Of a DNA stretch of 64,000 nt, positions 32,073-40,834 are shown piece after piece (position 1 is the stretch's first letter; each line of letters opens with the position of its first letter). The position numbers and the translations under genes are program-made. Source of the stretch: Desulfitobacterium chlororespirans DSM 11544. Lineage in GTDB: Bacteria > Bacillota > Desulfitobacteriia > Desulfitobacteriales > Desulfitobacteriaceae. Location of the stretch: contig NZ_FRDN01000004.1 of the NCBI RefSeq assembly GCF_900143285.1, positions 127,878-191,877 on the forward strand, read 5' to 3'. Under the pieces are notes generated by a model. That model had not been told where the DNA came from, made no database searches, and worked only from the letters and a program-made list of their open reading frames with translations.

Positions 32073-33335
32073 CTAAGAACTTAAGCTTGAAGAATCCTTA
32101 GCGACATTTGGAGGATCAATTTTAACCAAAACAATACAGATAATCGTAACAATGGGAAGAAGAACCATTTGAATTAAGGTGCCCGTTGACCAGCCAAAGG
32201 CTTGAACGAGAGTCCCCAAGAGTCCGCCCGCAAACCCTGCAGTCAGGTAATGGGCACTGGAGGCTATACCTGAAGCTTTGCCAACATGATTTCCCGGCAC
32301 TACTTTCTGGGTAAGGGCGTAGATGTTTACGAACAGGAATCCACTTCCAAAGGCGCCCATAAAGAAGCTCGAAACAGCCTGGTGCCAGGGTACTGTCAGA
32401 ACATTAAACATCAAGTAGGCATTAGCCATGGAGCCGACAAGCGCGAACAGGAGTATTTTCTTTTCGCCGTACTTGTCTGCCAAATACCCTGAAATTATTC
32501 CGGTAAAGGCGCCGATACCGTAAAAACCATGGGCAAACGCTGCATCGCTTGCCGAAAAGGTCAGAGCTGACTTGAGAAAAGTAGGGTATAATCCGTTATA
32601 GCCAAAATTGGAAAAGCTGATTAATCCATTGGCGATGGCCAGGAGAATTAGATTTTTGCTGATCCAGCTTGATGCACTGGTCCCGCTTTCTGCTATTGGA
32701 GCGGAAGCCACGGGAGCCTTCTTAGTTGTTGAGGCTTCTTTCGCAAATTCAGTAAAATCTTTGGGCAGAACGAACCATAGTATCACCGCAAAAACAATAC
32801 CGATTATGCCAAAAACGTAAAATGGAAATCTCCAGCTATTCGAAGCGGTGAAAAGCTGAACACCAATAACCGGCCCTAAAAATGCCCCCATACCATAAGC
32901 TGCATTTAAACCACCAATGGCCAGATTTCTTCTTGAAGCAAAAACAACTCCTGCTATAGTAAACAGAGCGGTTTGTTGCATTGCTTCTCCGACCCCGGTA
33001 AGAATCCGGAAGGTTCCCATATCGATAAAGCCAGTTGAAATTCCAATAGCTATAGTGAATAAAGAATAAACTAATATTCCTGCGATCATGACTGTCTTAC
33101 GGGCCCATTTGTCCAACATATATCCGGCGAAAAACCCGGTAATTCCAAAGCCTACCGCAAATATAGTGGAAAGAAGTCCCCCTTGTGCTATGGTTAAACC
33201 TAATTCTTGATTTATCGACTTTACCAGATTGGCAAACACTTGCCGATCCATGGCATTAACGATATAGGACGAGGCCATAATAATATACAGCGTGATGGCT
33301 GCACGGGAAGTTAACCGTTTTGATATGCTTTCCAT
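32073..33335 (-). CDS. Major facilitator superfamily transporter
   Basis: 420 residues with 12 hydrophobic segments. The first segment is followed by NAMDRQVFANL, typical of the anion:cation symporter side of the superfamily, then the loop-2 motif GYMLDKWARKTVM. A second copy appears as GYLADKYGEKKIL in the central loop region near residue 285. It is upstream of the amidohydrolase group on the same strand and probably imports the compound that group degrades. AGGG at good distance precedes the ATG. The substrate is unknown. Confidence 0.85.
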   Translation of the reverse strand: MESISKRLTSRAAITLYIIMASSYIVNAMDRQVFANLVKSINQELGLTIAQGGLLSTIFAVGFGITGFFAGYMLDKWARKTVMIAGILVYSLFTIAIGISTGFIDMGTFRILTGVGEAMQQTALFTIAGVVFASRRNLAIGGLNAAYGMGAFLGPVIGVQLFTASNSWRFPFYVFGIIGIVFAVILWFVLPKDFTEFAKEASTTKKAPVASAPIAESGTSASSWISKNLILLAIANGLISFSNFGYNGLYPTFLKSALTFSASDAAFAHGFYGIGAFTGIISGYLADKYGEKKILLFALVGSMANAYLMFNVLTVPWHQAVSSFFMGAFGSGFLFVNIYALTQKVVPGNHVGKASGIASSAHYLTAGFAGGLLGTLVQAFGWSTGTLIQMVLLPIVTIICIVLVKIDPPNVAKDSSSLSS

Positions 33336-33610
33336 CGGAATCCCTCCATCAAAATAACTAATTTAACGGATTTAAGATCATGACCTGATTTAGGCTACTC
33401 TTTGCTAGGACTCTGCGACTGAACAATCTTAATGTTTTGTCATCTCCGCTTCTATGTAAATCCCACTCATGTACCCCCTTTCTCAAACCCAGGTTAAGTA
33501 TAACCCATGGCAAATAGTAAAGAACCAGTGTTTTATAGTCTGTTGGCAACAAATATAACTCTGATTTTCTGTGAACTGGCACCAATAAGATTATCTTCAT
33601 GGGTCTCTCC

Positions 33611-33709
33611 GGGGCTGTGTCAAAACTCAACTGAAAAAATCGAAGTGGGTGCATATAACCAAAGACGTCCTCCCTTCACTGTAATAGTGGGGGGCAGGAC
33701 GCCTTTTTT
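33611..33709. other. Intergenic region with an insertion-sequence-end-like motif and a hairpin
   Basis: The 404 bases between the MFS and M24 genes hold no credible gene. GGGGCTGTGTCAAAACT at 33611-33627 resembles the terminal repeats of IS1182/IS4-type elements, but no transposase or second end is seen. At 33664-33702 an imperfect long stem (GACGTCCT with AGGACGCC) is followed on the plus strand by seven T, like a terminator, though no plus-strand gene precedes it. Confidence 0.35.
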
Positions 33710-33739
33710 AAAGATTATACAAGCAAAAGCAGGGATGCT

Positions 33740-34915
33740 TTAAATAATGGTTAACCCGCGGGGATGTTTGGTCAGGCGTTTGGCGCCGCCGGCAGTCACC
33801 ACATAATTATCACCGATCTGAACGGAAGCTCCCTTAGCCTTAACTGTGGGATGAATAGCAAGGTACATGTTCTCTTTGAGTTCCATGTTGTCAAAGGCAT
33901 CGAAATAGGGGCGCTCGACAAGACCGTAGCCCTGTCCATGGCCGCACAAACGGGTTTCAGGATCAAATCCGTTCTTGGTAAGCCATTCATTGCACGCCTC
34001 AAATACCTCGTTACCCTTTACGCCCGTCTTACACAAATCCGCTAAATAATCCTGAATCTCAATCCCGGCCGCCATAACCTCCAGCATTTCAGGAGCAGGC
34101 GCACCAACATTGAAATAACGGTGCAGGTCGGCATAGTAACCTTCCATTGTCGGCACCTCAAACAACACGTTCAGAGCGTCCCCCTCCTCAATGATCTTAT
34201 TCTGATAATGAAGGGGGAACATAGGACCTGCAAGGCGTGAAGAGCAGACGAAGAGGTTGGAGAGGTACTCATCCGCACCCATTAACATGGCAAGGCGATA
34301 AAGATCCGCACCAAACTCACGCTCCAGACGTCCCGCGTAAACAAGGGACGGAATCGCATAAGCAGCCGCATCGTGTAAGTCACAGGCAGCCTGCAGAAAG
34401 CGCAGCTCTTCTGCTGATTTGACAGCGACAAGATAGTCAAACTCATCGGTGACATCGACCGTCTCAATTCCTGGCAGTCTTTTAATCAGATTATTATAGA
34501 AACCTACTGTAATAAGGTTCATGCCGATGAACCCCAGCCTCCGGCACCCTTTCTTTTGGATCACTTCCACAGCCTTTTCAGCGGCAAAGGAATCAGCGTA
34601 ACAGGCATTATTGAAAACAGGAATGGCAATGTTGTTGGTAAGACCGACTTCCCATGGTATGGCTTTGCCCCCCGCTCCGCCATGGCTGATCATGGTCATA
34701 CCGCCTTCTTTGTCAAAAAGCAGGTAGGTGTAATGAAGCGGGCGAACTTCAGCAAACCAGCGGACATATTGACAGAGTACCCCGTCATTGGCCTGAGTAA
34801 CAAGATAATCCAGCCCACGCTCCTTCATGAACTCCCTGGCCAGATTCCAACGGCGCTGCATTTCCTGCTGAGAAGGTCTGCCCTGATAACGGACATTATG
34901 TTCAATTTTAACCAT
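33740..34915 (-). CDS. M24 (creatinase/Xaa-Pro peptidase)-fold protein with altered metal ligands
   Basis: 391 residues. A creatinase-type N-terminal domain (about 1-170) is followed by the pita-bread fold. Of the five metal ligands of Xaa-Pro peptidases, Asp (YYADLHRYF) and His (CGHGQGYGLVERP) can be recognised, but the first Asp position reads FEVPTMEG, the usual EPG reads AIHPTV and the last Glu reads QIGDN. This argues against a normal dinuclear aminopeptidase and fits a creatinase-like or otherwise metal-independent hydrolase. The ATG follows AAGGAGG. It lies 15 bases after the isocitrate-dehydrogenase-like gene and shares its transcript. Confidence 0.82.
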   Translation of the reverse strand: MVKIEHNVRYQGRPSQQEMQRRWNLAREFMKERGLDYLVTQANDGVLCQYVRWFAEVRPLHYTYLLFDKEGGMTMISHGGAGGKAIPWEVGLTNNIAIPVFNNACYADSFAAEKAVEVIQKKGCRRLGFIGMNLITVGFYNNLIKRLPGIETVDVTDEFDYLVAVKSAEELRFLQAACDLHDAAAYAIPSLVYAGRLEREFGADLYRLAMLMGADEYLSNLFVCSSRLAGPMFPLHYQNKIIEEGDALNVLFEVPTMEGYYADLHRYFNVGAPAPEMLEVMAAGIEIQDYLADLCKTGVKGNEVFEACNEWLTKNGFDPETRLCGHGQGYGLVERPYFDAFDNMELKENMYLAIHPTVKAKGASVQIGDNYVVTAGGAKRLTKHPRGLTII

Positions 34916-34930
34916 AAGTAATTCTCCTCC

Positions 34931-36037
34931 TTATAATTTTATATATTCCATCGCCTTTAATACTGCATCCGCGGCTTCTAAGGTGTTGGCGCTGCCACCC
35001 ATATCTTTGGTTCTGGGACCACTTGTCAAAAGATTGTGCTCCATTGCTTTCAGTATGAGTTTGGCACCCATGCGCAGGGCCTCGTCACCGCCATCGTTGC
35101 CAAGGGTATCCATCAATAAACTGCCGGTGAGTATGCTGGCGAAAGGATTAGCAAACCCCTTGCCCACCGCCCTGGGAAAGGTACCATGGTTGGGACGGAA
35201 CTGGGGGGTCACCCCGCCGATATCGGCCGTGGGAGTAAGACCCATTCCGCCGGTAATATAGGCACCGATATCACCAATAATATCTCCAATCATATTCTCA
35301 CAGGCGATGACGTCGAAGCGGTCAGGGTCCTTAATCAGATGCTCGGCCAGAGCATCCACCTGGGTGAAGTGCAGTTCAATGTCCGGATAATTGGCGCTGA
35401 CTTCCGTGAAAATCTTGCGGTAGAAATCAAAGGAGGTAACATTTCCATGCTTATTGCCCAGGGTTACCATCTTTTTGCCATCCTGGCGGCGGCCGTCGCG
35501 CCCCCGGGCAAGATTGAAGCAGGTTTCTGCAAATTCTTCAGTCCTCTTCCGAGTAACAACGATGGTATCGTAAGCAGCATCATCACCGATCATATGACCG
35601 GGGTGGATATAAAATCCTTCCGCCAGCTGACGTACAAGAAGGACATCCATCTCCTCTTTATTCTTGAGAGGGCAGTCCACGCCCTTTAAGAGCTTGAGCG
35701 GGCGCAGGCCGATACTGTTCCCCATCCCCCCGCGTAGAAATTGAAGAACCTGCATGCCGACTTTGTAGCCCGGATATTCGGTCTTTGCCATTTCTACATC
35801 ATAGTGACCTGCTGAGCCGCAAAACATGGCATCGGCCTTTGCCACCTCTTCCCCCAGGTTGTCCTGGCACATCCTGCCGTTTTTAACTGCGTACTCGACT
35901 CCTGCGTCATAATACTGGAACTCCAGTTCAAATCCGCCAAGAATCTCCTGAGCCTTTTCCATCGCTTTTGCGCCCAGGGGGATTACTTCTTTTCCCACTC
36001 CATCCAAAGGGATAACGGCTATATTGTATTTTTTCAA
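34931..36037 (-). CDS. Isocitrate/isopropylmalate/tartrate dehydrogenase-family enzyme
   Basis: 368 residues. NAD(P)- and metal-dependent oxidative decarboxylation of a 2-hydroxyacid. Seen are the N-terminal NIAVIPLDGVGKEVIP, GNKHGNVTSFDFYRKIF in the middle, and the metal-binding region ENMIGDIIGDIGAYITGGMGLTPTADIG near residue 235. It differs from housekeeping Icd and LeuB in detail (for instance LRGGMGNSIGLRPLK in place of the usual LR..LDLY.NLRP), so an unusual hydroxyacid is likely. The TTG start at 36037 has AAAAGGAGG upstream. It heads a two-gene unit with the M24 protein, downstream of the GntR gene and its terminator. Confidence 0.82.
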   Translation of the reverse strand: MKKYNIAVIPLDGVGKEVIPLGAKAMEKAQEILGGFELEFQYYDAGVEYAVKNGRMCQDNLGEEVAKADAMFCGSAGHYDVEMAKTEYPGYKVGMQVLQFLRGGMGNSIGLRPLKLLKGVDCPLKNKEEMDVLLVRQLAEGFYIHPGHMIGDDAAYDTIVVTRKRTEEFAETCFNLARGRDGRRQDGKKMVTLGNKHGNVTSFDFYRKIFTEVSANYPDIELHFTQVDALAEHLIKDPDRFDVIACENMIGDIIGDIGAYITGGMGLTPTADIGGVTPQFRPNHGTFPRAVGKGFANPFASILTGSLLMDTLGNDGGDEALRMGAKLILKAMEHNLLTSGPRTKDMGGSANTLEAADAVLKAMEYIKL

Positions 36038-36183
36038 AGCGGCTTTCCTCCTTTTAAGTTATCGAATAACATCCTAACTTTCGCGCCTTAATCTCCCTGG
36101 CTCTCTCCTTTCCAAAGGAATCCGGATCAATCTACATCGATGTTTAATCTTCTGCAATGAGTTTCTCTATAAAATAATAGTTT

Positions 36184-36206
36184 CCTTTGTGAAGATACCA
36201 CAAAGG
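36184..36206. promoter_or_regulatory. Inverted repeat upstream of the isocitrate-dehydrogenase-like gene
   Basis: CCTTTGTG-(7)-CACAAAGG is a perfect 8-bp inverted repeat 147 bases upstream of the TTG start. It could be an operator or a leader hairpin. The region 36038-36357 otherwise holds only the gntR terminator. Confidence 0.35.
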
Positions 36207-36285
36207 TTCAGCCCATTTTTTGTCTAGCCTTATTGGCCTTCAACATTTTACCGATACCACTGGCACTCTGGATAATCCGACAGAT

Positions 36286-36332
36286 AAAAAAGGCTTATTC
36301 CAAGATACCGCCGGCAATCTTAGAATAAGCCT
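36286..36332 (-). terminator. Rho-independent terminator of gntR
   Basis: AGGCTTATTCTAAGAT pairs with ATCTTGGAATAAGCCT over 16 bases, followed on the minus strand by six T. It stands 26 bases past the GntR stop and is a near copy of the element at 21293-21340. Confidence 0.9.
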
Positions 36333-36357
36333 ATAAGCTTTCCCTCATTTAATTTTT

Positions 36358-37023
36358 CTACTGATTAAGAGAATGTTTTAAGTACGACTCCAAACCGGCC
36401 CGGGTTTGAGTGGCAACGATATCCCCTGCCTTCTCTGCCTGGCCGGCTTTGATCGCCTCAACAATGTCCCGATGCTCCTGAAAGGACTCCATCAAGCGCG
36501 AGTAGTCATAGCTGAAAACTGCCCGCGCCCGGTCCGTCCTGACGGTAATGGAGTCAATCAGCTTTGTCAGCTGCTCATTGCCGCAGGATTCATAAATCGT
36601 CTCATGAAATTCTCGGTTCAATACACCATAACGCTTCGAATCTTCCTGATCCACGCATTCCTGCATTTTTGCCAAAATATCTTCGAGTTTTGCTATAAAT
36701 TCCGGAGTTACTAGTTTGGTTGCACATTTTGTTGCTTCAGATTCCAGGATAACCCTTATGTCAGTAAATTCCCGGAAATCTTTTTCCGACAAACGGCTGA
36801 CCACAGCTTCAGTATGGGCGGTCAGATCGATTAAGCCTTCCGCCGCTAATTGCTTGATGGCTTCGCGCACCGGGCTCGGGCTTACGCCTAGGTCGCTGGC
36901 CACTTTACTCAGGACAATTTTCTCACCGGTTTTAATATCGCCGGATACAATAGCTTCCCGAAGGGTGCTATAGATCATTTCCGTTTTGGTTCTCCAATTA
37001 ATTTGGGTATTAATAATTGGCAT
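36358..37023 (-). CDS. GntR-family regulator, FCD subfamily (proposed regulator of the ald/SuyAB/DoxX loci)
   Basis: 221 residues. Winged helix at about 12-75 (SGDIKTGEKIVLSKVASDLGVSPSPVREAIKQLAAEGLI) and FCD domain at about 85-215 with NREFHETIYESCGN, which has the Asp/His-type metal and ligand residues in degenerate form. AGGTGG precedes the ATG. Its promoter region carries the 16-base element at 37059-37074 that recurs upstream of the SuyAB-like genes, in doubled form before doxX, and in a 13-base form before ald. A deleted paralogue left its 3' end and terminator at 21.3 kb, directly beside the palindrome. Autoregulation and control of those three loci are inferred. Confidence 0.88.
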   Translation of the reverse strand: MPIINTQINWRTKTEMIYSTLREAIVSGDIKTGEKIVLSKVASDLGVSPSPVREAIKQLAAEGLIDLTAHTEAVVSRLSEKDFREFTDIRVILESEATKCATKLVTPEFIAKLEDILAKMQECVDQEDSKRYGVLNREFHETIYESCGNEQLTKLIDSITVRTDRARAVFSYDYSRLMESFQEHRDIVEAIKAGQAEKAGDIVATQTRAGLESYLKHSLNQ

Positions 37024-37058
37024 TTTTCCACCTCAATTCATCAATTCAAAGCTATGCA

Positions 37059-37074
37059 ATATATTATATATGAT
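37059..37074. promoter_or_regulatory. Candidate autoregulatory GntR operator
   Basis: ATATATTATATATGAT, the exact reverse complement of the 16-base element at 18823-18838, 36 bases upstream of the gntR start and so over its probable promoter. Confidence 0.55.
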
Positions 37075-37317
37075 TAATGGCGTTATTCCAACTTCTTTTA
37101 TGTAACCGATTCATTTTAAGATTTCCTTTAGAATCCATTTGAGATACGTCTTAAACCTTATGACTGCCGGCCAGTCAATCCGCATTTGGCTTATCTGGAC
37201 CCTTTTTCAATCCGGTAGTATAATCATAGTATTGAGCTCTATTTAAATTCTATCCTCTTAAACCATAAGCGTGATGCTGATTCACCCTAAAATAAACCAT
37301 AGAAGGAACATCAGACA

Positions 37318-38118
37318 ATGGATAAAGCAAAGCTAATCGACCTCATTAAGACTAACCCCAATGCCCTGGTCTATATCCCCAATCCCAGCGATGAGTTAAA
37401 GTTATTGGCCGTACAGAAAAACGGCCTGGCTTTGAAGCATATTGAGAATCCCACCCAGCAGATGCAGGAGTTGGCCCTGGCCAACAACAGCCGGGCCATT
37501 CAATTTATCGATGACCCTACGGAAGAGATGATGAGCAAAGCCATCCAGGATAGCTGGGTTAATTTAGAGTATCTTCAGCACCCCAGTGCAACCATCATCA
37601 AATTGGCCATCGCTCAAGCCGGCTGGGCGATTAAATATGTTAAACATCCCAGTGAAGAACTGCAGCTCCTGGCCGTGGGCAGGCATTACAACTCGATCAA
37701 ATTCATCAAAGACCCTTGCCCCAGCGTCCAGGAAGAAGCCGTCCGCATCAGCCCTGATGCCTTAAGATATATTGATTCTCCCACTCCTCAGGCTGAGCTG
37801 CTGGCGGTCAGAAATCATGAAAGCGCTATCGCCTTTGTCAAGGATTTGAGCAAAGAAAAAATCCTTCGATTTCTGGGCGTCAATTTCCTTGTGATCAAAT
37901 ATGTGTTGAACGACATCACCCAAGCCGAACTGGAACAAGTCCTCAAGGAGACCTTGGCCCAGGAAGATGTAGGAGAAAAATACGTGCGGGATTTTCTCAA
38001 TTCCAGCACCATCCACAAAAACAGCGGCCAGATGGCTCTGGACAAGCTCATGTTTATTTATCACTATGGCAGTAAAAAAGCAAAAAAAGTAGCTGTAGAT
38101 GAAAAACTGAAGGTATAG
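37318..38118 (+). CDS. Tandem helical-repeat protein (DUF4116-like) of a MoxR/DUF2201 group
   Basis: 266 residues. From about residue 12 to 205 the protein is a chain of about eight repeats of 23-24 residues with the pattern N-P-[ST]-x-E-L-x-x-L-A-[VL]-x-x-x-x-x-A-I-K-[YF]-I (for example NPSDELKLLAVQKNGLALKHI). This resembles DUF4116-type repeats and predicts a curved helical solenoid for protein binding. There is no signal or membrane segment. It lies 14 bases before the MoxR gene and likely acts as an adaptor for that ATPase. The function is unknown, and the family assignment is tentative. Confidence 0.7.
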   Translation: MDKAKLIDLIKTNPNALVYIPNPSDELKLLAVQKNGLALKHIENPTQQMQELALANNSRAIQFIDDPTEEMMSKAIQDSWVNLEYLQHPSATIIKLAIAQAGWAIKYVKHPSEELQLLAVGRHYNSIKFIKDPCPSVQEEAVRISPDALRYIDSPTPQAELLAVRNHESAIAFVKDLSKEKILRFLGVNFLVIKYVLNDITQAELEQVLKETLAQEDVGEKYVRDFLNSSTIHKNSGQMALDKLMFIYHYGSKKAKKVAVDEKLKV

Positions 38119-38132
38119 GAGATGGAGCCTTT

Positions 38133-39332
38133 ATGAATTACAACGACACCTTAAAAAGTGTGGACCTGGTCCTGGCTACGGGAGAGGTCCCTTTGATCAT
38201 CGGGGAAAGCGGCATCGGCAAAACAGCCTTAGCCAAGGAACTGGCTCAGCAAAACCAGTGGAGCCTGGTGATTATCAACGGAAATCTCCTCAAAGAAGGT
38301 GAAATCGGCGGTCTGCCGACCATAGAATCCTACGTCGTCAGGGAGCCTGAGCCGGTTAATCCCCTGTCCGCCAAAGCAGCCAAAACCGCAAAAAACGCAG
38401 AAAATGAGCAGGACATTCCCCTGGAAAGGAAAAGCACGGTCTATGCCGTTCACCATAAGCTGCGGGAGATCGATGAAGCCATCGCTCGGGGCAAAACCGT
38501 CCTCTTGTTTATTGACGAGATCAACCGCTGTGAACATACGGTCCAGCAGGAATTGATGAATCTCATCCTCAACCGGGAAATCAACGGCTACACCTTACCT
38601 GAAGGAGTTAAAATCCTGGCCGCCATGAATCCGTCCAGCAAATACGGCTCGGATTTCGATTACCAGGTGGTGGATATGGATGCCGCCCAGGAAAACCGCT
38701 TTGTCTGGTTGACCATGGAACCTGATCATAAGCAATGGATCGATTGGGCCATCGGGGCCGGGATTGAGTCCAAGGTGATTGAATTTATTTCCACCTTCCC
38801 TGACTATCTGCACAAGATCAACGAAGATGATCTCAGGGCCACCCCCCGCAGCTATGAACGGATTTCCAGCAGTTATAAGATCTATCATGAGAACAAGGAC
38901 TCTATCCCCCGCTCCGTGTTCTTGAATGTGGTCAAAGGCAATGTGGGACGGGTAATCGCCGAGGAATTTGTCAGCTTTGCTGAAGCCGATTATGCCCCTC
39001 TGCTCTCTTATGACGACGTCTTTTCCGGGACTTCCCTGCCGGAATCCCTCCAGGACAAGGTCAAAGACGAAAGCCATACCCGGCTTTACCTCTCCGCCAG
39101 GAATATTCTCAAAACCCTGGAATCCCATCTTAGCAAGACTCCTGCCAATGCTCCTGACGATGCCCAGTCCTCTATGGATAGACTGGTGGCGTTTTTAAAG
39201 CTCTACCCGGTGGATTTAAAGATCGGCATCATGAAGGATATTAGAAACAGCTACCCGGAAATCTATCGGCTAGCCATTGAGAATGAAGGCTTTGTCGATT
39301 CCTATTTCGAATCCTATGGCTCCCTCAGGTGA
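38133..39332 (+). CDS. MoxR-type AAA+ ATPase
   Basis: 399 residues. Walker A GESGIGKT at 24-31, Walker B VLLFIDEINR near residue 127 and the sensor/arginine region KILAAMNPSSKYG near residue 167 place it in the MoxR/RavA branch of the AAA+ proteins. An insertion rich in Ala and Lys (about 75-95) lies between Walker A and B. MoxR ATPases act with von Willebrand A proteins to remodel or mature metal enzymes and complexes. The following gene encodes such a partner and overlaps or abuts this stop, and the previous gene encodes a repeat adaptor, so the three form one operon. Confidence 0.9.
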   Translation: MNYNDTLKSVDLVLATGEVPLIIGESGIGKTALAKELAQQNQWSLVIINGNLLKEGEIGGLPTIESYVVREPEPVNPLSAKAAKTAKNAENEQDIPLERKSTVYAVHHKLREIDEAIARGKTVLLFIDEINRCEHTVQQELMNLILNREINGYTLPEGVKILAAMNPSSKYGSDFDYQVVDMDAAQENRFVWLTMEPDHKQWIDWAIGAGIESKVIEFISTFPDYLHKINEDDLRATPRSYERISSSYKIYHENKDSIPRSVFLNVVKGNVGRVIAEEFVSFAEADYAPLLSYDDVFSGTSLPESLQDKVKDESHTRLYLSARNILKTLESHLSKTPANAPDDAQSSMDRLVAFLKLYPVDLKIGIMKDIRNSYPEIYRLAIENEGFVDSYFESYGSLR

Positions 39333-39337
39333 TCCTG

Positions 39338-40801
39338 ATGATGAGTCAATTTGAAAACCAGTCTCAGAAGCTTTACGAACAAGCAACCCTGATTATGGAG
39401 GAATTTTATCGCTCCCAACGCCAGGGACATCAGGCGGTCATCCACCTTCCCCAGGAATTCAAGGATGGGTTCTTCAGTCTTGTGGATCAAGTCAATCTCA
39501 GTCTGCTGGAGGACAAGGACAATTTCTACAGCTATTTTTTAATGCAGATGTCCCGGGAAATCCGCTTTGATATCACCAGCCCTACGGGTGTGAATTTCCA
39601 AGGGGCATATTATGTGATCCATTTTAACCCCATGCTTTTCCTGAGTCTCAATCTCCGGCAGATGGCAAGCACCATCAAGCATGAAATACTCCATATCCTC
39701 TCCGGCCATTTATGGCGGGCCAAAGCCCTGCAAGGCCGCTACAGCACTTTAGCCGTCAATATGGCCATGAATATCGTGGTCAATACCTATTTGGATTATC
39801 TTCCTCCCTATTCCGTGACCTTGGAATGGGTTAATGTCCATTATGCTTTAAAGCTTCTCCCTTTTAAACCTTTCGAATATTACGTGGAGGAAATTCAAGC
39901 CGCCCTGGACTTGCTGGCCGCTGACGAGGCTGCGGAAGCTGAACACGATGGGGATGAAACGGATGACTCTAAGGATGCTGAAGAGCCCAACGAACCTGAG
40001 CAGAACCATGATGCAGGTGAAATAAAAACAGCCTATGATCCGGAGAGAACCCATGACCTTTGGCAAGAGTCCAGTGCTGCCGATGAACAGACTCTTCGGG
40101 AATTCACAGAAAAGTTTATCGCTCACGCCCAAAAAGGCGGCCTTCCCGGTTATCTGGAAAGCATACTCTCCTCTTTGAGAAACAGCCAGGGGGAGCTGCC
40201 CTGGAATCTTTATCTTAAACGGCTGGTGGGGACGGTTCCCAGCGATATTAAAAAAACAATTACTCGCCGCAACAGAAGACAGCCTGAGCGCTTGGATTTA
40301 AGAGGCCAACTGAGGAGTCATCAAGCCAAAATTCTCGTCGCCCTGGATATCAGCGGCAGCATCAGCGATCAGGAATTTAACCAAGCCATCAAAGAAGTTC
40401 TGGCCATCGTGAAGAATTACAATCATGAAATCACCATCGTGGAATGCGATAGTGAAATCAGGCGGACATATAAGGTTAAAACGGTCCGGGATGTTCAGGA
40501 GCGGCTCAAAATCCGCGGCGGCACCCGCTTTACCCCGGTTTTTGAGTATGCCAATGAGCATAAAATCAACTTATTGATCTATTTTACCGACGGTCAAGGC
40601 GAAGAAAAGCTCCAGACCATCCCCCGGGGATATAAGACCCTCTGGGTCCTGTCCGGAAGAGGAAAAGAGCTTTCCTTAGCCAAACCTTATGGGGCGGTGA
40701 AGAAGCTGAAACAGGTGGAAGTCAAAGATGATTCATTGAATATGGGTGATGTGAAGCGAGAAGGGTTTTCCATGCAGGATCAGGAGAGGTTTTATATGTG
40801 A
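39338..40801 (+). CDS. DUF2201 protein: HExxH metallopeptidase-like domain plus VWA-like domain
   Basis: 487 residues from ATG 39338, 6 bases after AGGTG (ATG 39341 is the next). The N-terminal region has a zinc-peptidase signature HEILH at 115-119 followed by SGHLWRA. An acidic linker (about 200-235) follows. The C-terminal domain has the MIDAS-like D-x-S-x-S of a von Willebrand A domain (DISGS, from residue 337) and later YFTDGQG. This two-part architecture is the DUF2201 family, usually paired with MoxR ATPases. The peptidase could process a client protein. Fragments of the 3' part of this gene are found at 44.6 and 50.9 kb. Confidence 0.85.
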   Translation: MMSQFENQSQKLYEQATLIMEEFYRSQRQGHQAVIHLPQEFKDGFFSLVDQVNLSLLEDKDNFYSYFLMQMSREIRFDITSPTGVNFQGAYYVIHFNPMLFLSLNLRQMASTIKHEILHILSGHLWRAKALQGRYSTLAVNMAMNIVVNTYLDYLPPYSVTLEWVNVHYALKLLPFKPFEYYVEEIQAALDLLAADEAAEAEHDGDETDDSKDAEEPNEPEQNHDAGEIKTAYDPERTHDLWQESSAADEQTLREFTEKFIAHAQKGGLPGYLESILSSLRNSQGELPWNLYLKRLVGTVPSDIKKTITRRNRRQPERLDLRGQLRSHQAKILVALDISGSISDQEFNQAIKEVLAIVKNYNHEITIVECDSEIRRTYKVKTVRDVQERLKIRGGTRFTPVFEYANEHKINLLIYFTDGQGEEKLQTIPRGYKTLWVLSGRGKELSLAKPYGAVKKLKQVEVKDDSLNMGDVKREGFSMQDQERFYM

Positions 40802-40834
40802 GGACTGAAAGCACCTCGTTTATATTGTCTTTAT

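Noticed and set aside
33358-33654. 98-residue open frame on the minus strand between the MFS and M24 genes
   Set aside because: No recognisable domain, no good ribosome binding site, and composition like non-coding DNA with an IS-end-like motif. I treat the stretch as intergenic.
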